64,000 nucleotides of DNA from Trogon surrucura (GCA_020746105.1 JAJGST010000022.1:1995135-2059134); one strand, 5' to 3'; positions 1 to 10,645 are shown, counted from the first letter of the stretch. Notes: generated by a model from the sequence alone, not told the origin. Numbers and translations: made by a program.

Positions 1-176
1 CACAAGTGGGCAATAATCAGAGGGTTTAATCAGACCAGGAAGCTTCTTAATAACATCCTCAACCCAGGCCCCAGGGTGGCAGCAGACTTCGCTGTGGGTT
101 GGATCCGGGCGGCAGATAGGGACCTCTGTTCCCCTCAGGAGGGAGTCTCCAATTACAATTACTCTCCTTTTTTCCG
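1..176 (-). mobile_element. CR1 fragment, ORF1 esterase region
   Basis: Reverse-complemented, this stretch aligns by eye with bases about 13630-13810 of the full-length CR1 in this window. That is the ORF1 part coding for the GDS-containing start of the SGNH esterase domain. It is cut by the window edge on one side and by satellite on the other, so it is a fossil scrap with no coding potential. Bases 177-204 are unassigned. Confidence 0.8.
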
Positions 177-204
177 TGATGAAGAAGTCCTAATGCGTGT
201 GTCT

Positions 205-474
205 GAAAGTTGTCTGTGGAACACTGTTGGACCAGTGCCGTGCTCCCCTTGGAATGCCTTGTCCAGCCCAAGTGTCTCTGCATCTCCAGGCTTTATGGAC
301 GTCTGAACTCTAACCCTAACCAGGTCCCTGCACCACAAGGTTCAGCCTGAACTCACAAAGGCTATGGCTGTCACAAAATCAGAAAGGTCTGGATGTAACA
401 CTGTTGATGCAATGCCATGCTCCCCTTGGAATGCCTTTTCAAGCCCAAGTGTCTCTGCAGCTCCAGGCTCTATG
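205..474 (+). repeat. 177-bp satellite, about 1.5 monomers
   Basis: The block carries the recurring words of the satellite: GGAATGCCTTGTCCAGCCCA, GTGTCTCTGCAGCTCC and AACCCTAACC. The GTGTCTCTGC word starts at 272 and again at 449, a spacing of 177 bp. The block ends exactly at CTATG (470-474), where LTR A begins. Confidence 0.9.
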
Positions 475-1339
475 TGTAGCCGACTGATTCTTGGATTTTC
501 CTTTAAACATTTCTTGTCATTTTTACAAACCCCCAGCAAGGTCAAAAAACAAAACCAATTTTTGGTCCTATGGAATATTGTAGAGGGGCGATCTGATAAG
601 GCTACAAATGCCTCAAACAGCCCTGGGGACAAAGATGTGTAAGGATTAAGAAATGTTCAGGAGGCAGGATGGCCTAGTCTCTAGCATATCTTTCAAGGAC
701 ATAGGGCATTCGAACCTCTTTCTAGGAGGTAGGGCATTTGCACAGGTTATTGAGAATTACTGGAAAGAATGCTCCTACCTGGCATTCTACAGCTGCGCAC
801 GTAGAAAATGGTGCATAAATTGAGGCAAGGTAAGGCAAAGACTTCAACAGTAAGAAAAAGAAGAAAGAAGACAGCGACGGGTTCATCCTGAACTCTGCTT
901 TGGCTGGACCATCGCAGGAACCATGACCAGTGATATCTCTCTCTCTCTCTGTCTTTCTCTCTCTTTTTCCCTTTTCCTCGCTAAGTAATGCAAGGTCTAT
1001 CATACTGTTTATTTGGTTTTACATCTAAATTTCTTTCTTGTGATGCTTAAGTGTGATATTGTCTGACTTAATATTGTGTTTAGATGTCCTTTATTATTCC
1101 TTGTCATTATTATTAAGTTGTTGTAAGTTCAGTGGTTATTTAGCCTTTTCCTGGATTTTTGTTATATTGTCTCCCTATCTTGCTTTTAGAATCAATTGTC
1201 GTGAGTCGGATCTATAGATTGTGATAAATTAATAAATGTTTGTGTATGGGCCTTGAAACTTGTCTCACCGTTGTCCAAGCCGGTGGTGTATTACCAATCT
1301 GAATTTCACTTGTCCTTCTCTCCTGGGTGGGACATGACA
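475..1339 (+). mobile_element. Solo LTR, family A (copy A1), inside satellite
   Basis: An 865-bp element starts TGTAGC and ends GACATGACA, the TG...CA ends of a retroviral LTR. A CT-rich microsatellite lies near 935-965 and an AATAAA signal at about 1231. It interrupts a satellite monomer. The left flank is CTATG (470-474) and the right flank CTGTG (1340-1344), a 5-bp target duplication with one later change. The same LTR family forms the 3' LTR of ERV A at 41828. No coding capacity. Confidence 0.85.
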
Positions 1340-1596
1340 CTGTGGATCTCCGAACCTTAAGCCTAACGAGGACTCTGCACCTCTGGATTTAGCCTGAAGT
1401 CATAATGGCCATGGGGGTCCCAATATCAGAAATGTGTGGGTGGAGTTGTGTTGGTGCAGTGCCGTGCTCCCTTTGGAATGCCTTGTCCAGCTCAAGTGTC
1501 TCTGCAGCTCCAGGCTCCTTGGATCTCTAAACCGAAACCCTAACCAGGACCCTGCACCTCACTGTTCAGCCTGATGTCATAATGGCCATGGGTGTC
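1340..1596 (+). repeat. 177-bp satellite, about 1.5 monomers
   Basis: The satellite monomer interrupted by LTR A1 resumes here with GGATCTCCGAACC. It continues through another GTGTCTCTGCAGCTCC word and stops inside the GGTGTCCC motif at the edge of LTR H. Confidence 0.88.
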
Positions 1597-2290
1597 TGTG
1601 GTGGTTTGGCCCTGGCTGGAGGCCAGGAGCTCACACAAGCCGCTCTATCACTCCCCTTTTTAGATAGACAGGGGAGAGGTAAGATGTAACAAGAGGCCCG
1701 TGGGTAAAGATGAAAAGCAGTTTAATATTGCAATTGCAAGTGCCACGCGCAGAATCAAAGCAGAATACAACAAAGAATATTCTCTACTTCCCATCGGCGG
1801 GCAATGTCCGGACGCTTTCCCACGAAGCAGGGCTCCAATACGCATGGCGGTTGCTCCGGAGGACAAACACAAACAGCGAATGCCCCCCCACTTCCCTCTG
1901 CCTTCTCGCTTTTATATCTGAGCTGACGTCATATGGTATGGAATACCCCTTTGGTCAATTTGGGTCAGCTGGCCCGGCTGTATCCCCTCCCAAGATGTTG
2001 CTCATGCCCAACCTACTGTTGGGAGAACGTTGGGAAAAAAAACAAAAAACAAACCACAGCTTTGGTGCTGTGTGAGCACCGCTTAGCAGTAGCCAAAACA
2101 CTGGGGTGCTATCAACACCCTTCTAGCTACCGCTCCAAGAAACACAGCACTGAGAGAGCTGCTGTGGGAAGATTAACTCCACCTCAGTCTGACCCAATAC
2201 AATCTCCACCCCTTATTCCATACCATTTGAGTCATGCTCAGGTCTCACATGTTTAGATCATCTTAATATTTATTAATGCATATTTCTCCA
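1597..2290 (-). mobile_element. LTR (family H), probable 3' LTR of the adjoining class III ERV
   Basis: Read on the minus strand this is a promoter-bearing LTR. It has a TATAAA box (plus 1911-1916), a perfect CRE palindrome TGACGTCA just upstream (plus 1924-1931), and an ATTAAA polyadenylation signal about 200 bp downstream. Its plus-strand left edge, TGTGGTGGTTTGG, abuts satellite. The other edge is uncertain (about 2252-2290). It follows an ERV-L-like pol on the same strand, as expected for an env-less class III provirus. Bases 2291-2417 hold nothing else I recognise. Confidence 0.65.
1911..1931 (-). promoter_or_regulatory. CRE plus TATA core promoter in LTR H
   Basis: On the minus strand TGACGTCA is followed after about 7 bp by TATAAA. 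A perfect CREB/ATF octamer this close to a TATA box is a plausible U3 core promoter. Activity is inferred, not shown. Confidence 0.5.
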
Positions 2291-2417
2291 GTCCCTCAAC
2301 AGAGAGATGCTTCTCTTCCACTCTATGCTTTTCTTTCCCACTTCATATGTTGCTTGGGCCGTATCCATAGCATGCAGGGCAGGAGAAGCAGCACATCCAA
2401 CCGTTGGACACCAACAC

Positions 2418-2688
2418 ATAGAATCATAGAATGTTAGGGATTGAAGGGACCTCGAAAGATCATCAAGTCCAATCCCCCTGCCAGAGCAGGAATGCCTAGA
2501 CTATGCCACACAGGAACATGTCCAGGCAGGTCTTGAATGTCTCAGAGAAGGAGACTCCACAACCTCTCTGGGCAGCCTGTTCCAGGGCTCCGTCACCCTC
2601 ACTGAGAAGAAGTTTCTTCTCGAGTTTAAGCGGAACCTCTTATGTTCCAGTTTCAGCCCATTACCCCTTGTCCTATCATTGGTTCAGG
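2418..2688 (-). mobile_element. CR1 3' fragment, 5'-truncated
   Basis: The start ATAGAATCATAGAATGTTAG is the reverse complement of the CR1 3' tail, and the rest matches the last part of CR1 ORF2. It interrupts the stretch between the class III integrase and its LTR, so it inserted after that provirus. Typical 5'-truncated LINE insertion. Confidence 0.92.
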
Positions 2689-5600
2689 TCGTCACTTTCT
2701 ACAAGACACAACTCACATACCAGATTACTTTTCCCCCAAGGTTAAATCACCTTGAGGCACACATCGGGTTTCCCCATCTTCCCGCATTACCCACCAAATA
2801 CACCCAGGTCCTTGAGCAAAGACAATCCCACGAATGGATTTACCTTTTCCCATGGGAGGAGCAACCCACACTGCCTCCCCCAGCCACTTTCCCACGTCCT
2901 CTAGAGTTAACCAGCCAAGTGGTTTCTGCTAAATTTGTATCCCAGTGCTTTCATGTCCCATGACCCAATGCCCTCAGCATAGTCTTCAGCAGTTCATTAT
3001 ATCTTTCAATCTTTCCAGAGGCTTCTGGATGATAGGGGATGTGATACACCCACTCAATGCCGTGTTTCTTGGCCCAGGAATTGATGAGATTATTTCGGAA
3101 ATGAGTCCCATTGTCTGATTCAATTCTTTCTGGAGTACCATGGAGCCACAAAATTTGCCTTTCCAGGCCTAAGATGGTGTTTCGGGCAGTGGCATGGTTT
3201 ACAGGGTATATCTCAAGCCAACCAGTCGTTCCTTCTACCATGGTGAGTATGTAGCGCTTGTTTTGGCATGTTCGTGGCAGCGGTCCCATATAGTCAATTT
3301 GCCAGGTCTCACCATAACGAAAACCCAGCCACCGCCCTCTGCTCCAGGGAGACTTTGCTCTTGTGGCTCGCTGGATTGAGGCACATATCTCACATTCGTG
3401 AGTGACCTGTGCAATGGCCTCTATGGTCAGGTCCACCCCTCGATCACAAGCCCATCTGTATGTAGCGTCTCTCCCTAGATGTCCTGATGTTTCATGGGCC
3501 CATCGAGCTACAAACAGCTCACCCTTACGTTCCCAGTCCAGGTCCACCCGAGCTATTTCAATTTTTGCAGCCTTGTCTACTTGTTCATTATTTCGATGTT
3601 CTTCAGTGGCACGGCTTTTGGGCACGTGAGCATCTACATGATGCACCTTCAGAGTCATGTTTTCTACTCGAGTAGCAATATCTTGCCACAATGCAGCCGC
3701 CCAGATGGGTTTACCTCTGCACTGCCAGTTGGACTTCTTCCACTGCTGTAACCACCCCCATAGGGCATTAGCCACCATCCAGGAATCAGTATAAAGATAA
3801 AGTACTGGCCACTTTTCTCGTTCAGCAATCATCAGGGCTAGACGGATGGCTTTCACTTCTGCAAACTGACTTGACTCGCCTTTTCCTTCAGTGACCTCCA
3901 CAACTTGTCGTGTGGGACTCCACACAGCGGTTTTCCACCTCCGATGGTTCCCTATCACATGGAAGGATCCATCAGTAAACAAAGCATGGCATCGTTCATT
4001 CTCTGGAAGTTCATTATATGGTGGTGCCTCTTGGGCACGAATCACCTTCTCAGGCACTGCACCAAAATCTCTGCCTTCTGGCCAGTCCATGATCTCTTCC
4101 AGGATTCCTGGGTGATTGGATTTTCCCAGTCGAGCTCGTTGTGTGATCAATGCTACCCACTTACTCCATGTAGCACTAGTTGCACGATGTGTAGAGGGGA
4201 TATTCCCCCTGAACATCCAGTGCAACACAGGCAGCCGGGGTGCCAAGAGGAGGGATGCCTCTGTACCAACCACTTCTGAAGCAGCTCGAACTCCCTTGTA
4301 TGCTGCCAGAATCTCCTTCTCGGTTGGGGTATAGTTGGCTTCTGATCCTCTGTATCCCCTGCTCCAAAATCCTAAAGGTCGACCTCGGGTTTCTCCTGAT
4401 GTCCTTTGCCAGAGACTCCAAGTGAGACCATACTCCCCAGCTGCAGTGTAAAGTATATTTTGCACTGATGGTCCTGTCCGGATAGGCCCAAGTGCCACTG
4501 CACGAGCTATTTCCTGTTTCATCTGCTCGAAGACTTGTTGTTGTTCGGGGCCCCACTCAAAATCATTCTTCTTTCGAGTCACTCAGAAAAGAGGTCTCAC
4601 AAGCTGACTGTAACCTGGAATGTGCATCCTCCAAAACCCCACAAGGCCTAGGAAAGCTTGCGTTTCTTTCTTGTTAGTTGGTGGGGACATGGTCGCAATT
4701 TTATCAACTACATCCATAGGCACGTGACGGTGTCCATCCTGCCATTTTCTTCCTAAAAACTGAATCTCTTGTGCAGGTCCTTTGACCTTGCTTTTCTTTA
4801 TAGCGAAGCCAGCCTTCAGAAGAATTTCAATTATTCTTTTTCCCTTTTCAAACACCTCTTCTGCCTTACTGCCCCACACAATGATGTCATCAATGTATTG
4901 TAGATGTTCAGGGGCATCACCTTTTTCCAGTGCAGTTTGGATCAGTCCATGACAGATGGTGGAGCTATGCTTCCACCCCTGGGGTAGTCGATTCCACGTG
5001 TATTGAACACCCCTCCATGTGAAAGCAAACTGTGGCCTGCACTCTACTGCCAAAGGAATGGAGAAAAACGCATTGGCAATGTCAATTGTAGCATACCACC
5101 TGACTGTCTTTGACTCCAGTTCATACTGGAGCTCCAACATATCTGGTACAGCAGCACTCAACGGTGATATCACTTCGTTCAGACCATGATAGTCCACTGT
5201 TAACCTCCACCCTCCATCAGACTTTCGCACTGGCCATATGGGACTATTAAAAGGTGAGTGTGTCTTGCTGATCACTCCCTGGGCTTCCAGCTGATGAATC
5301 AGCTCATGGATGGGAGCTAGGGAGTCTCGATTTGTGCGATACTGCCGCCGGTGTACTGTCCTGGTAGCAACTGGCACCTGCTGATCTTCAACTTGCAGCA
5401 GTCCTACAATGAAGGGATCTTCTGAGAGGTCAGGCAGGGTAGACAGTTGTTTGGTTTTCTCTGTAGTCACGGTAACCACACCAAAAGCCCATCGGTAGCC
5501 CTTTGGGTCCTTGAAATACCCTCTCCTGAGGTAGTCTATGCCAAGAATACAAGGGACCTCTGGGCCAGTCACAACAGGGTGCTTTTCCCACTTGTCCCCT

Positions 5601-5790
5601 GTTAAACTCACATCAGCCTCCAGCACAGATAATTCTTGGCATCCTCCTGTTACTCCTGAAATCCAAACAGGTTTCGACCCTTTATATCTTGATGGTACTA
5701 ATGTACACTGAGCACCGGTGTCCACCAACGCCTTATAATTCTGTGGGTCCGATGTGCCAGGCCATCGAATCCACACAGTCCAGTACACTC
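2689..5790 (-). mobile_element. Class III (ERV-L-like) provirus, pol part
   Basis: This minus-strand provirus keeps protease, RT, RNase H and integrase but has no visible gag, PBS or 5' LTR; its 5' side is cut off by a CR1 at about 5791. Bases 2689-2950 hold the degenerate integrase C-terminus with stops. No env lies between pol and LTR H, which fits class III elements. Assignment rests on RNase H and integrase motif style and on the pol-to-LTR layout. Confidence 0.78.
2951..5788 (-). pseudogene. pol: ERV-L-like pol: protease-RT-RNase H-integrase, one TGA
   Basis: Two adjoining stretches share one frame: 5788-4583 (401 codons) and 4582-2951 (543 codons). They are separated only by a TGA at 4585-4583. 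The first shows a protease LVDTGAQ motif near residue 22, then RT with LPQGW and a YIDD catalytic box. The second shows RNase H (FTDGS, YTDSW, a late HVDAH) and integrase with an HH-CC zinc module and the three catalytic acidic sites (QIDYMG, ESDNGTHF, PYHPEASGKIERYN). All catalytic residues I can see are kept, so the frame is unusually well preserved. It has no start context of its own and loses the integrase tail. Non-functional as it stands. Confidence 0.85.
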
Positions 5791-6185
5791 AGTCATCCGA
5801 GCTTTTTCAAATACGTGGCAGATAAAACTAACACCAGAGGCAATGTAGGCCCACTGATGAATGAGGTGGGTGCCTTGGTGACAGAAGATACAGAGAAGGC
5901 AGAGTTACTGAATGCCTTCTTTGCCTCTGTCTATTCTGATGGAGGCTGTCCTGAGGAGCCCCGTTCCCCTGAGGCCCTAGAGGAAGTCAGGGCAGTGGAG
6001 GAGTTTGCTTTAGTCGATGAGGACTGGGTTAGGGACCAATTAAGCAATCTGGACATCCATAAATCCATGGGTCCAGATGGGATGCATCCACGGGTGCTGA
6101 GGGAGCTGGCTGATGTCATTGCTGGACCACTCTCCATCATCTTTGCCAAGTCTTGGGAGACGGGAGAGGTGCCTGAGGACTGGAG
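5791..6185 (+). pseudogene. CR1 ORF2 part 1, before the E1 insertion
   Basis: The translation matches the linker and early RT region of CR1 ORF2 ([27 protein letters not shown]), as in the full-length copy at residues about 344-468. It is truncated at the 5' end against the class III pol and stops at CTGGAG (6180-6185), the E1 target site. It resumes at 11226. Confidence 0.9.
6180..6185 (+). repeat. E1 target site duplication, left
   Basis: CTGGAG here is repeated exactly at 11220-11225 on the other side of E1. A perfect 6-bp duplication is the usual class II ERV signature and fixes the ends of the insertion. Confidence 0.95.
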
Positions 6186-6562
6186 TGAAGAGGGTCCCTT
6201 CGGAGAACCGGCCAAGATAACAACAAATCCCACCGATATGGCTACAAGTAGTTCTCTCTTTATTGCTCCGGACAGCTCAAGATATACAGTTCAGCAGTGT
6301 CCCCGCGCCTGCCCCTTAACAGAGTTGGTCAGTTACAGGTTCACACGCGCCAGCGTTTTATTGGGTAGTGCCATTCCACTATGCAAGCGGCTCTCACCCC
6401 CCCTTTCTCCCCCTGGCAAGGCTCTTCACAAAACAGATAAAACCTCCTCCTCCCTGTGTTCCAAGGCAGCTTCAAGGACAGAGCCTCTGTTTAGGCCTAA
6501 GCTGGGTTGTCCACGCTTTTAAAGTTATACCGCACCTCTGCTCCACAAGAAATTCCTCTACA
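6186..6562 (-). mobile_element. E1 3' LTR
   Basis: 377 bp. On the minus strand it starts TGTAGAGGAATTTC and ends CCCTCTTCA. It contains an AATAAA signal (reverse of TTTATT at 6259-6264). A polypurine tract lies just upstream in element orientation, which makes this the 3' LTR. Confidence 0.93.
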
Positions 6563-6583
6563 TATCCCCCTTTTTCTTTTTGG
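6563..6583 (-). promoter_or_regulatory. E1 polypurine tract
   Basis: On the minus strand a run of A and G ending in GGGGGATA touches the start of the 3' LTR. This is the expected plus-strand DNA primer of retroviral reverse transcription. The same tract occurs before the LTRs at 21681 and 56526. Confidence 0.85.
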
Positions 6584-7030
6584 ACAACCCAGGCTTCATC
6601 CGCTAGCTTGCTTATCATTTTCTTGATTATATTTATCAAACAACTAAACATAACTAAGCCTATAACAATTAAAACTGCAATAACCAAAAATGTCTTAACT
6701 AAACTCTTAATTCATCCTGTCAAAGTTCTCACACCCATCACCCTAAATCATCCAGACCCGCAGTCGCTGGGGAGCCCCTGTTGCAGCGAGGTTTCTGGAG
6801 AACCCTCCCGACAATTGGGAAGTCCTACGCAGTGCGTCCACTCGTAGGTGAGGTTTCCGAAGTCGCTGCAAGAGGGTCCAGCACTTACACTATTAAATAA
6901 ACAACCTTACATACGTTGAATGCGGGAACATCTGGTGTTGTTTGCCCCGTTGAATTCTTCCCACAGCTTGGCCAGGGCTGAAGGAAGAATACAAGGGAGT
7001 CTCCCTATCTACTTTGGTCCTTAATCACCC
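6584..7030 (-). pseudogene. env: E1 env remnant
   Basis: Minus-strand translation gives a hydrophobic span (VIAVLIVIGLVMFSCLI) followed by a basic tail ending near the polypurine tract, as in the transmembrane anchor and tail of Env. Further upstream a short Cys/Trp-rich stretch (SDFGNLTYEWTHC) looks like another Env piece. The rest of env is missing compared with the longer version at 55433-56525. Not functional. Confidence 0.6.
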
Positions 7031-7910
7031 ACTTCTAACAAAGCAAAAGGCAGCTGGTTTCCCCCACCTTGCTTTTAGCTAAAGAAAGCTCACTTTGCTG
7101 GTTATTACCATCAACCCTAACAACATATAAGGAATCAGAAACCACATTGAGAGGCTCTTTGCTCCAATTCTGGAAAGTCCAACATACAGCTTTCAGTTCG
7201 AGTACTTGTAAGCTATCTGCAACGTCACCCTGGATTGTATGATGCTTCCACGCTCCCTGTTGTTGCCAGACACCTGCTGCGCTTCTCGTCTTCCGCCCTG
7301 CGTCTTTGAAGATCGTCCTTCCATCCACTGGTTGCTTTGAGCACAGGGGTTTTTCTAGCCATTTGTGTTGCTCAATTACTTGTCATAGTGGGCCCTTAGG
7401 ACGCTTGTTGTGAACCAGACCAGAGTAGCCCAGCGATGCTTCCTGGATTTCGATGGAGTGCCGCAGTTGCCATTCCAAGTCTTCATTTCTAATGGGAATA
7501 CTAATGTCTGCCAGCTCCAACCCATCTATTTCCATTATTCGAGATCAGCCCTTTTGGATCAACGCGGCGATGGCTTCTGTTCTTTTCATTAGGCGAAATT
7601 TAGGTTGCACTGGTAAGAATACCCATTCTATTATTCTTGCTGACTCTCCAGTGGATTCCTCCCCCTTTTTCTTTTGCCATTGAAGCACAATGGCAAGAGG
7701 GTTGGAATCTGTATTGATGATAAGCAATGACAGGGGGCGATTCTCAAGACGGCATGCACTCCATCCTGTTTGTAATTTAGCAGTTACTTGTTCAAGCACT
7801 TTTGTTTGTTCTGCTATTCACAGCCTGTCTTTAGTCATCGGCCACTGCTCCACCCATACAGGTAATCTTTTGTATGGGCGGCTGTTCGGCAGTGGCCGTC
7901 ATGATAAATG
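7031..7910 (-). pseudogene. pol: E1 pol remnant with two internal deletions
   Basis: In element order there is a short RT start (7910-7802), then the RT thumb/connection region (7799-7545), then RNase H (7328-7090) with DAGRK, LELKA and SDSLY, then a jump to post-integrase sequence. Compared with E4, the RT palm with its catalytic box is missing; the join falls at a shared word AGCAGAACAA. Integrase is missing too, with a join near TGTTGTT. The frame also carries stops. It cannot encode a polymerase. Confidence 0.85.
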
Positions 7911-8744
7911 CTAATCAGTGGTTAATACCATTCCGAGTTGAGACAGCAAGTCTCTGCCTATCAGGCCTTGAAGAGTTGAAGGTAACTGCATTACATATGG
8001 CCGAAAGACTATTTGTTGTCCATCTTCAAAAACTATAGTCACAGGGTCTCTACTGGATTGAGGAGTTTTCATTCCTCCCACTCCCACAATTTGTGTCATG
8101 GGAGCCTGCAGGGGCCACGTGGGTGGCCAGTATGTTTGATTAATGATGGTGACATCCGCTCCGGTGTCAAGCATTGGTCTTAACTGAACTTGACTTTCCC
8201 CTCGTTGTAGTGTGACTCTTCTTTGTGGCCGGGAATTCATGTCTAGTGTCAAGAAGACGTCAAATCCCGATGACCCAAAGCCTTCATCTCCTCTTTGCTT
8301 TTGCCCCTCTTTTGGATGTGGCTGATGTGGATGGGCTGATTCAAGGGCAACGATCTGGGCAATCTTGCTTCCTTTTGGGATGGTGACAGGTGGTTGTAAT
8401 GCATAAGCCATAATCTTTATTTGACCTGTATAGTCGGCATCAATAACTCCCGGTAATACTACAACTCCTTGTTTGCTGGTAGATGACCGTCCCAGCAGCA
8501 ACCCTCCAACAAAAGAGTCAGTTGAAAATAATGGGCCAAATGCAGTTGTCGGGATCAACGCTACTTGTTTGTCTTGCAGTGTAACTTCTACTGCGGTTGC
8601 CACATCCACGCCGAGGCTTCCCCAGGTAGCGGGTTTGTTTCGTTGTAGGAAACCGTCTGTGGCTTCGGTTGAGTTTGGGCACTGATTTGTGTCTTGGCGC
8701 GTGGCCCCTGCGCGCTGTGCTTGTAGTTTTCCGACTTTCTGCAT
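7911..8744 (-). CDS. pro: E1 dUTPase-protease (pro), open
   Basis: 277 codons. Residues about 60-135 match a trimeric dUTPase fold (GRSS and GVIDADYTGQIKI motifs). Residues 191-200 hold the aspartic protease site LDTGADVTI, and LIGRDLLSQLG near the end is the typical closing motif. A dUTPase fused ahead of protease is a class II, beta-type arrangement. The frame overlaps the 3' end of gag (8588-8744) in the -1 frame, so translation by -1 ribosomal frameshifting is expected. I see only an imperfect slip candidate, GGAAAAC, near 8726. The ATG at 8744 is probably not a real start. It ends in TAG before the pol remnant. Confidence 0.85.
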   Translation of the reverse strand: MQKVGKLQAQRAGATRQDTNQCPNSTEATDGFLQRNKPATWGSLGVDVATAVEVTLQDKQVALIPTTAFGPLFSTDSFVGGLLLGRSSTSKQGVVVLPGVIDADYTGQIKIMAYALQPPVTIPKGSKIAQIVALESAHPHQPHPKEGQKQRGDEGFGSSGFDVFLTLDMNSRPQRRVTLQRGESQVQLRPMLDTGADVTIINQTYWPPTWPLQAPMTQIVGVGGMKTPQSSRDPVTIVFEDGQQIVFRPYVMQLPSTLQGLIGRDLLSQLGMVLTTD

Positions 8745-10645
8745 GCCACGGTAGCATGGGCGTCACTGTTACATATGTGACACCATACAGTCTTTTGGCA
8801 TGTTCTTCTCCAATGTCCGGATTCTCCGCAGCGAAAGCACGGTCCCACTGCTGGCCCATTGGCTGCTTTTTTCTTCGGATTACCAAACCAGCTGTTTTTT
8901 CTTCCAGATAAAGCAGCTGCTATCACGTGTCCTTGCCTTTCAATGGCACCTTGCATGGCCGCGGTAAAGGCTGCAGCTTGGCTGCTTTGTTCTGCTCGTG
9001 ATGCTCGTAATAACATTTCGTCCACTCCCGCGCCCTGTGGTAAGGTGGCCAAAATGGCTTTAGTACTTGAATTGGAATTTTCAAAAGCAAGTGTACGGAA
9101 CAAGTGTTCTTGTAGTGGCTCAGTTAACTCGGTAGCGTCCTTTATGGCAGCAGACAATCGATCAACAAATTGATTAAATGGCTCGGTCATCCCTTGTCGT
9201 ACCGTTGCATACGGGGGTGATTTTTTCTTTTCTGGGACTGATAACAGCGCTCGATGAGCCAGAGTCTGAGAAACCTGATGTATGATTGTCGGATACGTCA
9301 GTTGGGTTGCAGTGGTGGCATAATTTCCGCTACCAGTCAACATATCTGCTTGTAGCCCATATAAAGGATCGTTAATTTCACGGTGTTTGTTGGCCTCTTC
9401 CAGAGCCAATCTTTTCCATTCTCTCTCCCACAGTAAATACTGTGACGGGCTTAATAATAACAAAGCAATATTAGTGCAGTCATTTGGGCACAATACGTCT
9501 GCTGTAAAAATGAATTGTATAATACTTCGTGCAGCTTCTGATCGGATGCCATGTGTGGTGACAGTCTGTTTCGCTTGCTGTAAGATCTTCCAATCATGAG
9601 GTTCCCAGGTCCCTTGTCCGTTATTAATGGTAACGGGACACGCAATCGAAATGGCTGCTTCCCAATCTCCGTCTATTATGGCATCTCTGATGACACCGCT
9701 CCATCGCTGTTGCAAAGGATCCTTTATGGTTCGAGTCTGAAAGTCAGGCTTGAATGAGGGAGCTGGTGGTAGTGGGGGAGCTGAGGGTTCAACTGGTGGT
9801 ACTATATGGGATAATGGTTGAATCTCTTGCGGGACCTTAGAAATGGTTTCTGGTTGCCTCCAAAGTGATGATGAGACTGGTTTAAGGGTTTCCTCTAATT
9901 CTTGCTGTCTAATTGATAATTCAGCGAGCTTGTTCAGGATCTCTTTCAGAGGTTCATTCAGATCTTCCTCTTTCTTGGTCCGAGGCCTCTCCATTCGCTG
10001 CATAACGTGATCATTACCTCTGACAGATTGGTCAGGAGTCAGTTCCGATTCAGAATCCTCGTCGGAAAAGGGTATCAAAGGGTTAATTTTCGGGCGACAG
10101 TCGGCTCCGCCCTGTGCCTCCTCTTTCGGCTGGGCCGCGCCTCTCGAGTCCCGCGGCAGCGCCGCTTCCGGGTTTGGCTCAGTTACAACCGGCTTCTGTA
10201 ACAAGTCTTTCAGAGAGGAGCACACCGGGGCCGCTATACCCTTCATGGGGCGTGTCTGTCCTAGCCGAAAAAATGTCGCCAGTCGGGACGAGCAGGGGCT
10301 TTCTTCCTTTGCCTTTTTCCTTTCCTGCTCTCCCCCCAACGCTTCTATCGCCGCCGCGGCAACTTTATTTTCTGTTTGCATGATTTCTAGAGTGCGTATT
10401 ACGGTTTTCCAAACAGTTCCTAGTCCTTTCGCTTCTTTTCCTTCTTTTCCTCCCTCTAAAGTACAGTCCCACAATAGATTTCCTACTTCACGCCATTCCG
10501 TTGAGCTAAAGATTAACGACGGGTCGTTCATTTTCTCCCGCTTCCGAGCCCATTGGATCAGGGCCAATATATCTCGCTCCTTCACTTTTTCTCCTCTCTT
10601 AGAGAGTATATCAACAAGGAGGCGAGTTGCCGCGTCAGTTTCCAT
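8588..10645 (-). CDS. gag: E1 Gag polyprotein, open
   Basis: 685 codons from the ATG at 10645, which has a good context (purine at -3, G at +4) and lies just after a splice-donor-like AAGGTAAGA. The frame stays open further upstream, but this ATG matches the starts in E2, E4 and E5. It holds a matrix region rich in Lys/Glu, a proline-rich linker, a capsid with a major-homology-like stretch (QGMTEPFNQFVDRL), and two CCHC zinc knuckles in nucleocapsid: CFRCGESGHWRRTC near residue 603 and CHICNSDAHATVAC near 622. Capsid assembly and RNA packaging are the family roles. No disabling change is visible. Confidence 0.9.
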   Translation of the reverse strand: METDAATRLLVDILSKRGEKVKERDILALIQWARKREKMNDPSLIFSSTEWREVGNLLWDCTLEGGKEGKEAKGLGTVWKTVIRTLEIMQTENKVAAAAIEALGGEQERKKAKEESPCSSRLATFFRLGQTRPMKGIAAPVCSSLKDLLQKPVVTEPNPEAALPRDSRGAAQPKEEAQGGADCRPKINPLIPFSDEDSESELTPDQSVRGNDHVMQRMERPRTKKEEDLNEPLKEILNKLAELSIRQQELEETLKPVSSSLWRQPETISKVPQEIQPLSHIVPPVEPSAPPLPPAPSFKPDFQTRTIKDPLQQRWSGVIRDAIIDGDWEAAISIACPVTINNGQGTWEPHDWKILQQAKQTVTTHGIRSEAARSIIQFIFTADVLCPNDCTNIALLLLSPSQYLLWEREWKRLALEEANKHREINDPLYGLQADMLTGSGNYATTATQLTYPTIIHQVSQTLAHRALLSVPEKKKSPPYATVRQGMTEPFNQFVDRLSAAIKDATELTEPLQEHLFRTLAFENSNSSTKAILATLPQGAGVDEMLLRASRAEQSSQAAAFTAAMQGAIERQGHVIAAALSGRKNSWFGNPKKKAANGPAVGPCFRCGESGHWRRTCQKTVWCHICNSDAHATVACRKSENYKHSAQGPRAKTQISAQTQPKPQTVSYNETNPLPGEASAWMWQPQ

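Noticed and set aside
8655-8680. CCCAAAC as the gag-pro slip site in E1
   Set aside because: It is out of phase with the gag codons, so it cannot act as a standard -1 slip heptamer. GGAAAAC near 8726 is in phase but imperfect. No site is claimed.
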